Of a DNA stretch of 64,000 nt, positions 52,411-61,397 are shown piece after piece. Within the stretch, counting starts at the first letter, position 1, and each line of letters opens with the position of its first letter. The notes below the pieces were generated by a model, which was given only the letters and a program-made list of their open reading frames with translations, ran no database searches and was not told where the DNA came from. The position numbers and the translations under genes were made by a program. The DNA lies in the NCBI GenBank assembly GCA_050944055.1, contig JBMNQI010000001.1, forward strand, positions 17,231 through 81,230. Reading direction: 5' to 3'. Source of the DNA: JBMNQI01 sp050944055. Lineage in GTDB: Bacteria; Bacillota; Clostridia; Oscillospirales; Oscillospiraceae.

Positions 52411-53424
52411 TTAGTTCCACTTTCTGGGGGGGCCGAGGTGCAGCATCTTGCGGGCCTCTTCGACTGTGGCTCTCTTGCGGTCGAGCAGGTCGCAGATCTT
52501 GACGATCTTCTCAACGAGCTGTGCGTTGGACTGGGCGAGCTGTCCCTTGGCATAGTATACGTTATCCTCCATACCGACGCGGACATGGCAGCCGTGGCAG
52601 AGGGCCTGGGCAAGTACCGGCCACTGCTGGGCGCCTGTTGCTATAATGCCGAGAATGGTGTTGCGCGGTGTGTTCTGGACAACAGTGTTTATAAAGTTCG
52701 GCGTGGGCCAGTTGGATCCGCCGGTAAACACGAAGTTAAGCCAGCTGGGGCCGCCGGTGTAATCCTGGAAGCCGCCCGGCTCACGCTGCAGGCGGGTGAG
52801 ATACCACAGGTCTGCTATTGCGAAGCACTCAAATTCGGGCTTGATTTTGCGCTTTGCCATTTCCTTTAAGGCGGCAATCGCTTCGTTATGCGTCATCGTG
52901 TAAATAAGCTCGCGGAAAACGGCCTCGTCGCGGACGCCTTCACGCGGGGGGAGCTTAACGTAAGAGCAGTATGTGGAGGTGTCTATTGTGGCGACTTCGG
53001 GGTCGGCGTAAACGGAGGGCATGATCTGCTGGCTGCGCATCCTTGTATTGGCGTCGACAACGCAGCCGCAGCCTGCTGTATTGTTGATGATTATATCCGG
53101 GCACTTTTCACGGATTTTAATGTTGACCTCGCGGTACATCTCAGGGTCTTGTGACATGGCGTGGGGCGCGTTAGGATCACGGCGGTGAATATGTACCATT
53201 ACCGCGCCGGCCTTATAAGCCTCGTATGTGGACTGAACCTGTTCGTCAACGGTTTCGGGGAGGTTTGGATTGGCTTCCTTGCCCTGATTGGAGCCGGTTA
53301 TGGCGCAGGCGATAATAGCAGGGGGAAAGGAATTAAGACCGGAACGATGAACCCGCTCGGTGTAATCCCAGCATGAACTAAAATTTTCTGTCGCGACGTT
53401 GTCAAGCGTGAATTCTTTCGGCAT
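52411..53424 (-). CDS. Beta-keto acid cleavage enzyme (BKACE/DUF849 family)
   Basis: A 337-residue zinc TIM-barrel enzyme. The zinc-binding HxH lies in AVMVHIHRRDP, preceded by PPAIIACAITGSNQGKEANP and PETVDEQVQSTYEAYKAGA. Family members condense a beta-keto acid with acetyl-CoA, as 3-keto-5-aminohexanoate cleavage enzyme does in lysine fermentation. No kdd, kal or other lysine-fermentation gene is nearby, so the substrate is unknown. GGAGG precedes the ATG at 53424 and a near-consensus promoter lies upstream, so it is probably monocistronic. Confidence 0.88.
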   Translation of the reverse strand: MPKEFTLDNVATENFSSCWDYTERVHRSGLNSFPPAIIACAITGSNQGKEANPNLPETVDEQVQSTYEAYKAGAVMVHIHRRDPNAPHAMSQDPEMYREVNIKIREKCPDIIINNTAGCGCVVDANTRMRSQQIMPSVYADPEVATIDTSTYCSYVKLPPREGVRDEAVFRELIYTMTHNEAIAALKEMAKRKIKPEFECFAIADLWYLTRLQREPGGFQDYTGGPSWLNFVFTGGSNWPTPNFINTVVQNTPRNTILGIIATGAQQWPVLAQALCHGCHVRVGMEDNVYYAKGQLAQSNAQLVEKIVKICDLLDRKRATVEEARKMLHLGPPRKWN

Positions 53425-53482
53425 TAGCGTGTACCTCCAAATATAAATTACATCTGACTGCTTGGCCAGTTTGTCTGTATTA

Positions 53483-53511
53483 ATTATAAACAGTTGTTGA
53501 TGTAAAGTCAA
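53483..53511 (-). promoter_or_regulatory. Strong sigma-A promoter of the keto acid cleavage gene
   Basis: On the minus strand TTGACT (53511-53506), 17 bases and TATAAT (53488-53483) predict a start near 53476, about 50 bases upstream of the ATG. Confidence 0.8.
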
Positions 53512-53519
53512 GGAGCGCA

Positions 53520-53548
53520 TTGTTATTACAGGTATAATGTGTTATTAT
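53520..53548 (+). promoter_or_regulatory. Possible promoter of the acyltransferase gene
   Basis: TTGTTA (about 53520-53525), 17 bases and TATTAT (about 53543-53548), with an additional TATAAT inside the spacer. It is divergent from the promoter for the keto acid cleavage gene. Confidence 0.4.
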
Positions 53549-53672
53549 TGTAAACGTGTCGGAGAGGAATAAATTATTATTATAACTTCTTTTATCGGAC
53601 GCTTCTATGGGCCGGAGCAGAGAGCTGCTGAACCGGATTTTGGAAAAATGCGACAGGTTGCTGGAGGCTAAA

Positions 53673-54731
53673 ATGAATGAAAGAATGATAAAACGCTCGT
53701 CGGCGATTGACATCCTGAAAACCATATCCTGCGCGGCGGTCGTATTCATACACTCGGCGTCTACGCCGATGGATACGCTCCCGGTCCTAAGCTTAAAATG
53801 GTTTTCCAGCACAGTCTGGGGCTGCCTTGTAAGGTTTGCAGTGCCGGTGTTTTTGATGTGCTCCGGCGCCCTGCTCTATGATCCTTCGCGCGAAATACCA
53901 ATAAAAAAGATTTATACCAAGTATTTTCTCCGGACACTTGCCGCGCTGTTTGTCTGGGCGCTCGTATACGACTGGTTTATGACGCTTGGCGCCGCCGCTC
54001 TCGGCGGCGGCTTCGACCCAAACGAGATTTGGCGCGCAGTCGTCCGCGTGCTTAAATTCCGGCACCATTTCCATCTTTATTACCTGCAGATACTTCTGGT
54101 TTTCTACGCATGCCTGCCGATAATCCGCGTATATGTAAAAAACGCGGACAGGAAGACAAGGCTGTATGTGCTGGCCGTGTGGTTCTTACTGGGCGTCTGC
54201 CTTCCTTTTTTCAAGCAGTTTTACCCGCTGAACCAGGTTTACGGCATACCGGCGCAGTACGCCCTGCCCCAAACCTGGGCCGCTATGGGCTACGGGCTTC
54301 TCGGCTGGGAAATGCGCGAAGCGGGCTTTAAAAGGGACAAGCTGCCTCTTTTTATCGCTATGTACTTTCTCGGCTTTGCCGTGGTCTTCGGCGGCACGGT
54401 CTTGTTTTCCGCGCGTATCGGCAGTCTCGACCAGAGGTTCCTCGAAGGCCTGTCCCCGGGAGTCATGCTTATGGCCGCCGGGCTGTTCGGCTCCGTGTCG
54501 GCCGCTGCGAAAAATGAGTCGCAGCTTGCCGCAAGGCTGGTTGAGCCGACCTTCTGTATATACATCGTTCATCATTTCTTTATTATGATTCTCAGGACAT
54601 TGGGCTTTCCGCCGGCAGGTATGCCGTATGTTTTTTCAATCCCCCTGCTTGTTATTGGCACAGTTCTTTGCAGCCTTGTCGTATGGAAAATTCTTTCCAG
54701 GATACCGATTGTTAAAGACTGGCTTATATAA
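53673..54731 (+). CDS. Membrane acyltransferase (acyltransferase 3 family)
   Basis: A 352-residue polytopic membrane protein with about ten hydrophobic segments. It begins with the family signature IDILKTISCAAVVFIHSAS, which includes the conserved His. Members acylate cell-surface sugars or polymers (OafA/WecH type). The ATG at 53673 has GGAGG five bases upstream; an ATG at 53607 has none. No glycan genes are adjacent, so the acceptor is unknown. Confidence 0.85.
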   Translation: MNERMIKRSSAIDILKTISCAAVVFIHSASTPMDTLPVLSLKWFSSTVWGCLVRFAVPVFLMCSGALLYDPSREIPIKKIYTKYFLRTLAALFVWALVYDWFMTLGAAALGGGFDPNEIWRAVVRVLKFRHHFHLYYLQILLVFYACLPIIRVYVKNADRKTRLYVLAVWFLLGVCLPFFKQFYPLNQVYGIPAQYALPQTWAAMGYGLLGWEMREAGFKRDKLPLFIAMYFLGFAVVFGGTVLFSARIGSLDQRFLEGLSPGVMLMAAGLFGSVSAAAKNESQLAARLVEPTFCIYIVHHFFIMILRTLGFPPAGMPYVFSIPLLVIGTVLCSLVVWKILSRIPIVKDWLI

Positions 54732-54736
54732 GCGCA

Positions 54737-54766
54737 GGCGCCGTCTGCTTGGCAGGCGGCGCTTTG
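54737..54766 (+). terminator. Probable terminator after the acyltransferase gene
   Basis: GCGCCGTCTGC (54738-54748) pairs with GCAGGCGGCGC (54752-54762) around a three-base loop, followed by TTT only. Confidence 0.55.
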
Positions 54767-54825
54767 GATTTATAACGGGCGCGGCATGTACCGAAAACAG
54801 GCATATCGATTTAACGGCCGCGGAA

Positions 54826-57423
54826 CTATTTTTTGTGATTTATCAATCCTATGACCTTTGATATCTCAATTACGACCAGCGGGATGAGAATAAGCCCCAG
54901 GACTTCAAGATAACGCTCTCCCGGCAGGATTACTAGCCCGAAAAGTACGCGAAGAGGAGTCAGGCAGACAAGGGCCATTAGCCCAAGCGAGATGAGAGCC
55001 GCTATATTGAGCCTTAAGTTGCTGAAAAAACCGATTTTAAAAAGCGAGCGCTCGGAGCGCATGTTATAGCTCTGGACTATCTGCGAAAGCGCGAGGACTA
55101 TAAAAGCCATTGTCTGGCCCTCGGCTATTACGCCGTCGACTCTCGCCCCGAGCCAGTAGGCGGCAAGCGTGATAGCGGCGAACATGCAGCCCTGAAGCAC
55201 TATCCTCAGGCCGAGCCCGTTGGCGAACAGCCCCTCGTCCTTCTTCTTAGGGGCGCGCTTCATAACTGTCGGCTCCACGGCCTCCATGCCGAGGGCCACG
55301 GCCGGAAGGCTGTCGGTCACAAGGTTTATCCACAAAAGCTGCATTGAAAGCAGCGGCGTAACGTGCCAGATCAGCATGGCTATGAAAACTGTCAGTATCT
55401 CTCCGGTATTGGTGCTCAGGAGATACGCCACGACCTTTTTAATATTGTCGTAAATGCCGCGGCCCTCGCGCACAGCCTCTACTATCGTTGCGAAGTTATC
55501 GTCCGTCAAAGTCATGTCGGCGGCTCCCTTGGCTACGTCCGTGCCGGCTATTCCCATAGCGCAGCCTATATCCGCCGCCTTTAGCGCCGGCGCGTCATTG
55601 ACGCCGTCTCCGGTCATGGCTACGATCTCGCCCTGGCGCTGCCAGGCGTGCACGATGCGTATCTTGTCCTCGGGAGAAACACGGGCGTAAACCGAGATGC
55701 TCCGCACCCTGTCGTTAAGCTCGTCGTCCGTCATGGCGTCGAGCTCACGCCCTGTTACGGCCGCGTCGCCTTCGGATAAAATGCCCAGCTCCCGGGCGAT
55801 CGCCGAAGCCGTCGCCACATGGTCGCCTGTTATCATTACGGGCTTGATTCCCGCCTCGCGGCAGAGCGATACGGCCTCACGCGCCTCCCGCCTCGGCGGG
55901 TCTATCATGCCGACAAGGCCAATGAGCGTAAGACCGTTTTCTATTTCATCGCTAATAAGTTCGGAGGGGATTTCGTCGATGCTTTTTATTCCGACGGCCA
56001 GAACGCGAAGGGCCTGAGAGGAGAATTCATCGTTTATCCTGCCCGCATCGGAAAGGGTCCCGGTTTCGGAACAGCGCTCCGAGAGCACGTCAAAAGCGCC
56101 TTTCACAATTACGAGCCTGCGGCCGTTTACGGGACAGATTACCGACATCAGCTTGCGGTCGGAATCGAACGGGATTTCACAGAGCCGGTTTTTGCGGCCG
56201 TCGCCGTCATAGACGCCGGCTCTCTGCGCCGCATATACGATAGCGGTTTCAGTGGGGTCTCCAATGTGCTTTATCTCGCCGTTTTCATTGACTACTGTCG
56301 CATCGCAGCAGAGCGAGGCAAGATACAGAAGCTCCCTCGCGCGTTCCGATAATTCGCCCCCGGCGTCTTCGGCATGGCCGGCAACTGTCCAGAGCTTAGT
56401 AAGCGTCATGCGGTTCTGCGTCAGCGTGCCTGTCTTGTCTGAGCATATCACAGAGGCCGAACCGAGAGTCTCGACAGCTGTCAGCCTCCTGATTATCGCG
56501 TTTTGCTTTACCATGCGCTGAACGCCTATCGAAAGCACTATGGTTATAATCGCGGGCAGACCCTCGGGGATAGCGGAGACGGCCAGCGCCACCGCGGTCA
56601 TGAATATTTCTATTACGGGTATGCCGTTTAACAGGCCGATTACGAAAATGACGGCGCAGGCGGCGAGGGCTATTATGCCGAGGAACTTCCCGAGCCTGGA
56701 GAGCTTATGCTGCAGCGGCGTCTGCGTATCCTGGGCCGTTTCGAGCATATCCGCTATCCTGCCCATTTCGGTATTCATTCCGGTATTTGTGACAATTGCG
56801 GTTCCGCGCCCGTATGTGACTGAGCAGCCTGAATAGACCATATTAAGGCGGTCTCCCAGAGGCGCGTCCTCCGGCACTTCGGCCCTTGCGTCCTTTTCCA
56901 CGGGGACTGATTCGCCGGTAAGCGCGCTTTCCTCGCAGCGCAGCGAGCCGGAGAAGATAAGCCGCCCGTCGGCGGGTATGAAGTCTCCGGCCTCCAGCTT
57001 AATAATATCGCCGGGAACCAGAAGCCTTGCCTCGATAACCTGCTCCCTGCCGCCCCTGATAACGCGGGCATAGGGCGCGGCCAGCTTTTTAAGAGCTGAC
57101 AGGGCTTTTTCGGCCCGGTTTTCCTGAATTACACCCATAAACGCGTTTAGCAGGACGATGGCTACTATGAGCAGCGGCTCAAAAAACTCGCTCGGCTCAT
57201 TACCGGTCAGGGCGATGAAAAAGGAAATTGCCGCCGCCGCCAGCAGTATGAGTATCATCACATCCTTAAACTGATCGAAAAACTTGCTGAGAAAGGATTT
57301 CGATTTGGGTTCCCTCAGCTTGTTCTCCCCGTGCTTATTAAGCCTTTCGGCGGCCTGCGCGTCCGTCAGACCGTTTGTAAGGCTGCTGCCGAGTTTTTCG
57401 GCGAGGCCTGTTAGCTCCTGCAT
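54826..57423 (-). CDS. Cation-transporting P-type ATPase (P2A, calcium/manganese pump type)
   Basis: An 865-residue ATPase with the actuator motif LTGES, phosphorylation site SDKTGTLT, hinge MTGDGVNDAPALKAAD and four C-terminal membrane segments. IPEGLPAIITIVLS in segment M4 is typical of SERCA/PMR1-like calcium or manganese pumps. The ATG at 57423 has GGAG eight bases upstream; 12 codons further up is a second ATG without a ribosome site. A yybP-ykoY-like RNA upstream points to manganese (or calcium plus manganese) export. Confidence 0.92.
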   Translation of the reverse strand: MQELTGLAEKLGSSLTNGLTDAQAAERLNKHGENKLREPKSKSFLSKFFDQFKDVMILILLAAAAISFFIALTGNEPSEFFEPLLIVAIVLLNAFMGVIQENRAEKALSALKKLAAPYARVIRGGREQVIEARLLVPGDIIKLEAGDFIPADGRLIFSGSLRCEESALTGESVPVEKDARAEVPEDAPLGDRLNMVYSGCSVTYGRGTAIVTNTGMNTEMGRIADMLETAQDTQTPLQHKLSRLGKFLGIIALAACAVIFVIGLLNGIPVIEIFMTAVALAVSAIPEGLPAIITIVLSIGVQRMVKQNAIIRRLTAVETLGSASVICSDKTGTLTQNRMTLTKLWTVAGHAEDAGGELSERARELLYLASLCCDATVVNENGEIKHIGDPTETAIVYAAQRAGVYDGDGRKNRLCEIPFDSDRKLMSVICPVNGRRLVIVKGAFDVLSERCSETGTLSDAGRINDEFSSQALRVLAVGIKSIDEIPSELISDEIENGLTLIGLVGMIDPPRREAREAVSLCREAGIKPVMITGDHVATASAIARELGILSEGDAAVTGRELDAMTDDELNDRVRSISVYARVSPEDKIRIVHAWQRQGEIVAMTGDGVNDAPALKAADIGCAMGIAGTDVAKGAADMTLTDDNFATIVEAVREGRGIYDNIKKVVAYLLSTNTGEILTVFIAMLIWHVTPLLSMQLLWINLVTDSLPAVALGMEAVEPTVMKRAPKKKDEGLFANGLGLRIVLQGCMFAAITLAAYWLGARVDGVIAEGQTMAFIVLALSQIVQSYNMRSERSLFKIGFFSNLRLNIAALISLGLMALVCLTPLRVLFGLVILPGERYLEVLGLILIPLVVIEISKVIGLINHKK

Positions 57424-57607
57424 CTGTTCAGCTCCATTCGTAGAATATCGTTCCCGCATTGTCAGAAAAGAGGGCCAAACTCCCGCGGGATTTTTAACTG
57501 CGTCTGCAAAACCGCTATGGCATACTTGATTTTTCCCTTTTTTCGCGGTTTAAACTGCTTATGCGCCAATGTACGTCTCCTGAACGCTGTTGCTGTCATA
57601 TGGCGAA

Positions 57608-57735
57608 ATATAAAAGACTCATATACAAAGGACGGGTTATCCCTGTATACGAGTCTCATTCTTTACAGATAAGCCGGGCAAACGCCGTACTGACGACTTA
57701 CCACGCACATGGTGCGGAATTACTCCCTCAGCTAC
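57608..57735 (-). ncRNA. yybP-ykoY-like (manganese) riboswitch with terminator platform
   Basis: On the minus strand the leader starts at about 57735 with GTAGCTGAG, then the conserved-looking GGGAGTAA loop, a CGCAC/GTGCG hairpin, and a GGTAAG/CTTATC helix. That helix encloses TCGTCAGTAC, a GGC-GTTT-GCC hairpin and CGG. The order closely follows the Lactococcus yybP-ykoY aptamer (GGGGAGUAG, hairpin, stem, UCGUCA, hairpin, CGG). The 3' part GAGACTCGTATAC can close P1 or instead form the left arm of a 12-bp terminator (57655-57616) followed by TTTTAT, an on-switch platform. Downstream is a P-type cation pump, a classic target. The call is by eye and the P1 helix is imperfect. Confidence 0.72.
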
Positions 57736-57740
57736 TGGTA

Positions 57741-57769
57741 ATATTAATACATCTTCCCAATAATTGCAA
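57741..57769 (-). promoter_or_regulatory. Promoter of the riboswitch-ATPase transcript
   Basis: On the minus strand TTGCAA (57769-57764), 17 bases, TAATAT (57746-57741). The predicted start near 57734 coincides with the first aptamer helix. Confidence 0.72.
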
Positions 57770-57836
57770 GTGTGGAATTGAGAATTATTATAAAACAGCC
57801 GTAATTTTGATTTTGCAGGATTTACAGGATTCTTTC

Positions 57837-57865
57837 TTTACATCCATTTTATTTTATTCTATAAT
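57837..57865 (+). promoter_or_regulatory. Promoter of cdaA-cdaR
   Basis: TTTACA (57837-57842), a 17-base spacer and a perfect TATAAT (57860-57865) in AT-rich DNA. The predicted start near 57872 gives a 40-base leader before the chosen cdaA start. Confidence 0.72.
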
Positions 57866-57911
57866 TATTATAATGTATGTTTTTTTGCGGTACGGGAGAG
57901 GAACAGGCCGG

Positions 57912-58802
57912 ATGGATATCATCGCCAGCTATTTGAAAAATATATTTGAGACGATTTCAAAGTACTCTCAGACTATCAGAGTGACGGATGTTATTGACGT
58001 TGCTGTCGTCGCGTTTTTATGCTATAAGCTGCTCAGGCTTATACGGCGCACAAACACCGGCAGGGTAATCAGGGCTGTTCTTTTATTCCTCGCCATAATC
58101 ATTCTCTCAAGCTTCTTTAAGCTTAACGTCGTCAGTTTTCTTATGGGGCGCATACTGGAGGTAGGCCTTCTCGCACTCGTAATAGTATTCCAGCCCGAGC
58201 TTCGCCGCCTTCTTGAGCAGGTCGGAAGCAGCAGTATTTCGGGTATTTTTCGGCTGGATAATTCCCCGCAGGCTCTGGACGCCGCGATCACGCAGGCTGT
58301 AATTGCGGCGGCGGAGCTCTCCAAGGCCAGGGAGGGCGCGCTTCTTGTCTTTGAGCGCAGGATAAAGCTCGACGACATTATAAAAACGGGCACGGTGATT
58401 GAATCGGAAGTCAGCAGCGAGCTGCTGAGGAATATTTTTTATCCGAAGGCGCCTTTGCACGACGGAGCCGCCATAATTCGAAACGCCCGCATCGCCGCCG
58501 CAGGCTGCGTGCTGCCTTTGTCGGGCAACGCCAACCTCAGCCGCGACCTTGGCATGCGGCACAGGGCGGGCATAGGCATATCCGAGCATTCAGACGCCGT
58601 CGCGGTAATTGTCTCGGAGGAGACGGGCGCCATTTCAGTCGCCGTCGGCGGGATGCTGAAACGCCGCCTGACCCCGGATACGCTGGAGCGGCTTTTGTAC
58701 AATGAGCTCCATACGGAGAATACGGACGAAGCCGCAAAAAAAGGATTAGGGCTTGCGAATATTTTTAGGGTGAAAAAGAATGATAAAAAAGAAGGCAAAT
58801 AA
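57912..58802 (+). CDS. cdaA: Diadenylate cyclase CdaA (DacA)
   Basis: A 296-residue membrane enzyme that makes cyclic di-AMP from two ATP. Hydrophobic N-terminal segments (about residues 25-90) precede the DAC domain with the DGA motif at 184-186 (LHDGAAI) and RHR at 216-218 (RHRAGIG). The ATG at 57912 is chosen because an earlier start would lie upstream of the promoter and the family begins with this short segment. It overlaps cdaR, its regulator, by 23 bases. Confidence 0.94.
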   Translation: MDIIASYLKNIFETISKYSQTIRVTDVIDVAVVAFLCYKLLRLIRRTNTGRVIRAVLLFLAIIILSSFFKLNVVSFLMGRILEVGLLALVIVFQPELRRLLEQVGSSSISGIFRLDNSPQALDAAITQAVIAAAELSKAREGALLVFERRIKLDDIIKTGTVIESEVSSELLRNIFYPKAPLHDGAAIIRNARIAAAGCVLPLSGNANLSRDLGMRHRAGIGISEHSDAVAVIVSEETGAISVAVGGMLKRRLTPDTLERLLYNELHTENTDEAAKKGLGLANIFRVKKNDKKEGK

Positions 58803-60057
58803 AATATTCGGCAGCAGGGTGGCGTATATCGTTCTGTCCGTTGTAATAGCGATCAGCCTTTGGTTTTACGTCGTAGGCACGGTTAACCCCGAAATTGACC
58901 AGACAATTTCCAGCATACCGGTCACTTTTGTCGGCGAGGACGAAATACTGGCCGACCGCGGCCTGATGCTGACCCAGGGGAAGGACACGACCGTGAGCCT
59001 GCGAGTACGCTGCACGCGCAGCGTTCTCGCGAAGCTTGACAGAAAGTCGATTTTGCTTTCCATCGACCTTACAGGCTTCAATTCAGTCGGAGAATACACG
59101 CGCACATATACAATTACCTACCCGACCGGGATCTCGGCCAGCGACGTCAAGGTGCTGTCGAAAACCCCGGCCCAGGTGAAATTTACAATCGCGAAGCAGG
59201 ATTCAAAGAGCGTCCGCCTGGTCGGCAAACTAGACGGTACCGTGGCTGAGGGCTACCTTGCTAAAGACTTTGAGTTTTCCCAGCCCGAAATCACTATAAG
59301 AGGGCCCGAGGAAGTAATAAGCAAGGTCGACCATGCGGTTGTCACGATCACGCGCGAGAATGTAGACAAAACTATTGAAACGACGTCGGGCTATACGCTT
59401 GTGGATAACAAAGGCAATGAAATAGATACGGACGGCATCATACTCGAAACTGAGGAAGTCGAAGTCAGGCTGCCGATACTCCAGCAGAAGGAGATATACC
59501 TCACCGTCGAGCTCAGGGACGGCGGAGGGGCGACGGCCGCCGACGCGGACGTTGCCATTTCGCCCCGCTCAATAATAATAGCGGGCGATCCGGAGACGCT
59601 GAAAACCTATAATAACGTGACTCTTGGAGCGTTTGACCTCGCGGAGATAACCGGCGCTGTGACGGAGACAATGCCCATAGTTCTGATGAACGGGGTGGAG
59701 AACATAAGCGGCGAGACGGAGGCGACGGTAACCGTTTCGCTTGAGAGCCTTGAGACAAGGACATTCAACGTGACACAGTTCGCTTTCAAGAACGTGCCTC
59801 AGGGCTTCTCGGCTACAGCGGTGAACGACGTTCTGAAGGTCAGGGTCCGGGGAAAGAGAGATACTGTGGGGCTTCTTCTCGATTCGAACTTTACCGGCGT
59901 TATAGACCTCGCCGGAAATAACACAATCGGCATGGTGGAGGTGCCGGTAACGGTCGAGATACAGACAATGACGGACGCCGGAATTGTCGGAAAATACAGC
60001 ATGTTCGTCAATATTCAGAAAGCGGAGGAGACGACGCAGGTAGTTTTTGCGCCTTAG
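58780..60057 (+). CDS. cdaR: Diadenylate cyclase regulator CdaR (YbbR domains)
   Basis: A 425-residue protein with one N-terminal membrane segment (VAYIVLSVVIAISLWFYVVG) and about four tandem YbbR repeats outside the cell (each ends in phrases like VKVLSKTPAQVKFTI or VEVRLPI). It binds CdaA and modulates c-di-AMP synthesis. In many Firmicutes glmM follows; here an RseC-like gene does. Confidence 0.9.
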   Translation: MIKKKANKIFGSRVAYIVLSVVIAISLWFYVVGTVNPEIDQTISSIPVTFVGEDEILADRGLMLTQGKDTTVSLRVRCTRSVLAKLDRKSILLSIDLTGFNSVGEYTRTYTITYPTGISASDVKVLSKTPAQVKFTIAKQDSKSVRLVGKLDGTVAEGYLAKDFEFSQPEITIRGPEEVISKVDHAVVTITRENVDKTIETTSGYTLVDNKGNEIDTDGIILETEEVEVRLPILQQKEIYLTVELRDGGGATAADADVAISPRSIIIAGDPETLKTYNNVTLGAFDLAEITGAVTETMPIVLMNGVENISGETEATVTVSLESLETRTFNVTQFAFKNVPQGFSATAVNDVLKVRVRGKRDTVGLLLDSNFTGVIDLAGNNTIGMVEVPVTVEIQTMTDAGIVGKYSMFVNIQKAEETTQVVFAP

Positions 60058-60065
60058 GAGGGAGC

Positions 60066-60482
60066 ATGACTCAGATAGCAACCGTAACTGAAGTACTGGA
60101 TAACGGCAGGGCGCTGCTTGCCGTTCGCCGCGAGGGCGCGTGCGGCCATAAATGCGCTTCATGCTCGGTAGACTGCGGCGCTGTCGGCGGCGTTATATCC
60201 GTCGAAGCGAAAAACACGGTCAACGCCCGCAAGGGCGAAAGGGTGGTGGTCTACAGCAGCACTAAGAAGCTGCTCGGCGCCGCCCTTTTGGTATATCTTG
60301 TGCCTGTGGTTCTTTTTATTGCCGCCGCAGCTCTATGCACAGGATACGGGCTGAGCGCGGGCGTTTCGTCGCTTATTTCTGTCGCCGCTTTCCTTTTGGG
60401 GGTAATAATTGCGGTGATTTACGGGAAAAGGGAGAGGAATTCGAGGAAAATCACTTACGAGATAATAGAAATCCTGGATTGA
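60066..60482 (+). CDS. SoxR-reducing/RseC-like membrane protein
   Basis: A 138-residue protein of the RseC/MucC family. The N-terminal cysteine cluster CGHKCASCSVDCG can bind an iron-sulphur centre, and two membrane helices follow (about residues 75-95 and 100-120). RseC in electron-transport contexts works with Rnf; no Rnf genes are seen here. GGAGGG precedes the ATG and it is eight bases from cdaR, so it is probably co-transcribed. Confidence 0.85.
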   Translation: MTQIATVTEVLDNGRALLAVRREGACGHKCASCSVDCGAVGGVISVEAKNTVNARKGERVVVYSSTKKLLGAALLVYLVPVVLFIAAAALCTGYGLSAGVSSLISVAAFLLGVIIAVIYGKRERNSRKITYEIIEILD

Positions 60483-60533
60483 ACTTGAAATGTTCATAAT
60501 TTTTATAGTAATATATAAAGATAGGTTTAATAA

Positions 60534-61397
60534 ATGTTTGGCTATGTCCGACCGCTAAAGTGCGAATTAAAGCTTCGCCAGTTTGAGGAATTCAAGGCCG
60601 AATACTGCGGGCTGTGCCATGAGCTGCGCCGCAGGTACGGCCATATCGCCGCGTTTTTCCTCAACTATGATCTTACGGTGCTCAGCATGCTGCTGGCGAC
60701 CGGGCCGACGCGGACAGAGGAATGCCGCTGTTACGCCTCGCCTTTTCACAGAAAAAAAGTGTGCGCCGCATCCGGCAATCTCAGCGAAGCGGCGGCGCTC
60801 GGCGTAATTCTGTCTTACAGGAAGCTTCGGGACAGCGCACAGGACGAGGGCTTTTTTAAATCGCTGTTTGCCCGTATTCTGTCGCTTCTTCTCCGCCGCG
60901 CGTATAAAAAAGCCGCGCGTGAACGCCCGGAGTTTGACAAGGAGGTCAGCGAAAGGCTCGGGGAGCTGGACTGCCTTGAAAAAAGCGGCTGCGAAAGCCT
61001 CGACATGGCGGCCGACTGTTTTGCCGGCATACTTAAAGCGGCCGCCGCGGGGCATGCGCAGGAAAGAACGCTCGGGGAGCTTTTATATCACCTCGGCCGG
61101 TGGGTTTATATTGTGGACGCGCTTGACGACCTTAAAGAGGATATTCGCAGCGGCCGTTTCAATCCGATAGCCTCCCGGTTTAAACTCACTTTTCCCGAGC
61201 TGCCCGAGAGCGTCGCGCAGGCCGTCCTCACCACGCTCCGGCACTCAAACAACCTGTGCGTATCCGCGTTCAATTTGATGAAATGCAGCGACTGGACCGA
61301 TATTCTGGAAAACATATTTTATCTCGGCATGCCCGCGACTGCCCTGGCCGTTCGCGAAGGACGCTGGAAAAAAGACAACAGGAGAAAACACGAATGA
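60534..61397 (+). CDS. DUF5685 family protein
   Basis: A 287-residue, mostly helical protein with an N-terminal cysteine pair Cys25/Cys28 (EYCGLCHELRRRYG) and further cysteines at 64, 66 and 77 (ECRCYASPFHRKKVC). A later DALDDLKEDI acidic segment lies in the C-terminal half and resembles the acidic helix of small metal- or prenyl-binding folds. The family is of unknown function. Its stop overlaps the J-domain gene start (ATGA), implying a linked role. Five cysteines suggest metal or redox chemistry. Confidence 0.75.
   Translation: MFGYVRPLKCELKLRQFEEFKAEYCGLCHELRRRYGHIAAFFLNYDLTVLSMLLATGPTRTEECRCYASPFHRKKVCAASGNLSEAAALGVILSYRKLRDSAQDEGFFKSLFARILSLLLRRAYKKAARERPEFDKEVSERLGELDCLEKSGCESLDMAADCFAGILKAAAAGHAQERTLGELLYHLGRWVYIVDALDDLKEDIRSGRFNPIASRFKLTFPELPESVAQAVLTTLRHSNNLCVSAFNLMKCSDWTDILENIFYLGMPATALAVREGRWKKDNRRKHE

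Noticed and set aside
57616..57655. A plus-strand terminator or cdaA leader element
   Set aside because: On the plus strand the hairpin has no U tract after it; on the minus strand it is followed by TTTTAT and fits the riboswitch platform of the ATPase gene.
57561..57911. A longer cdaA starting at 57561
   Set aside because: It would start upstream of the cdaA promoter and translate the riboswitch region in antisense; the extension does not resemble CdaA.
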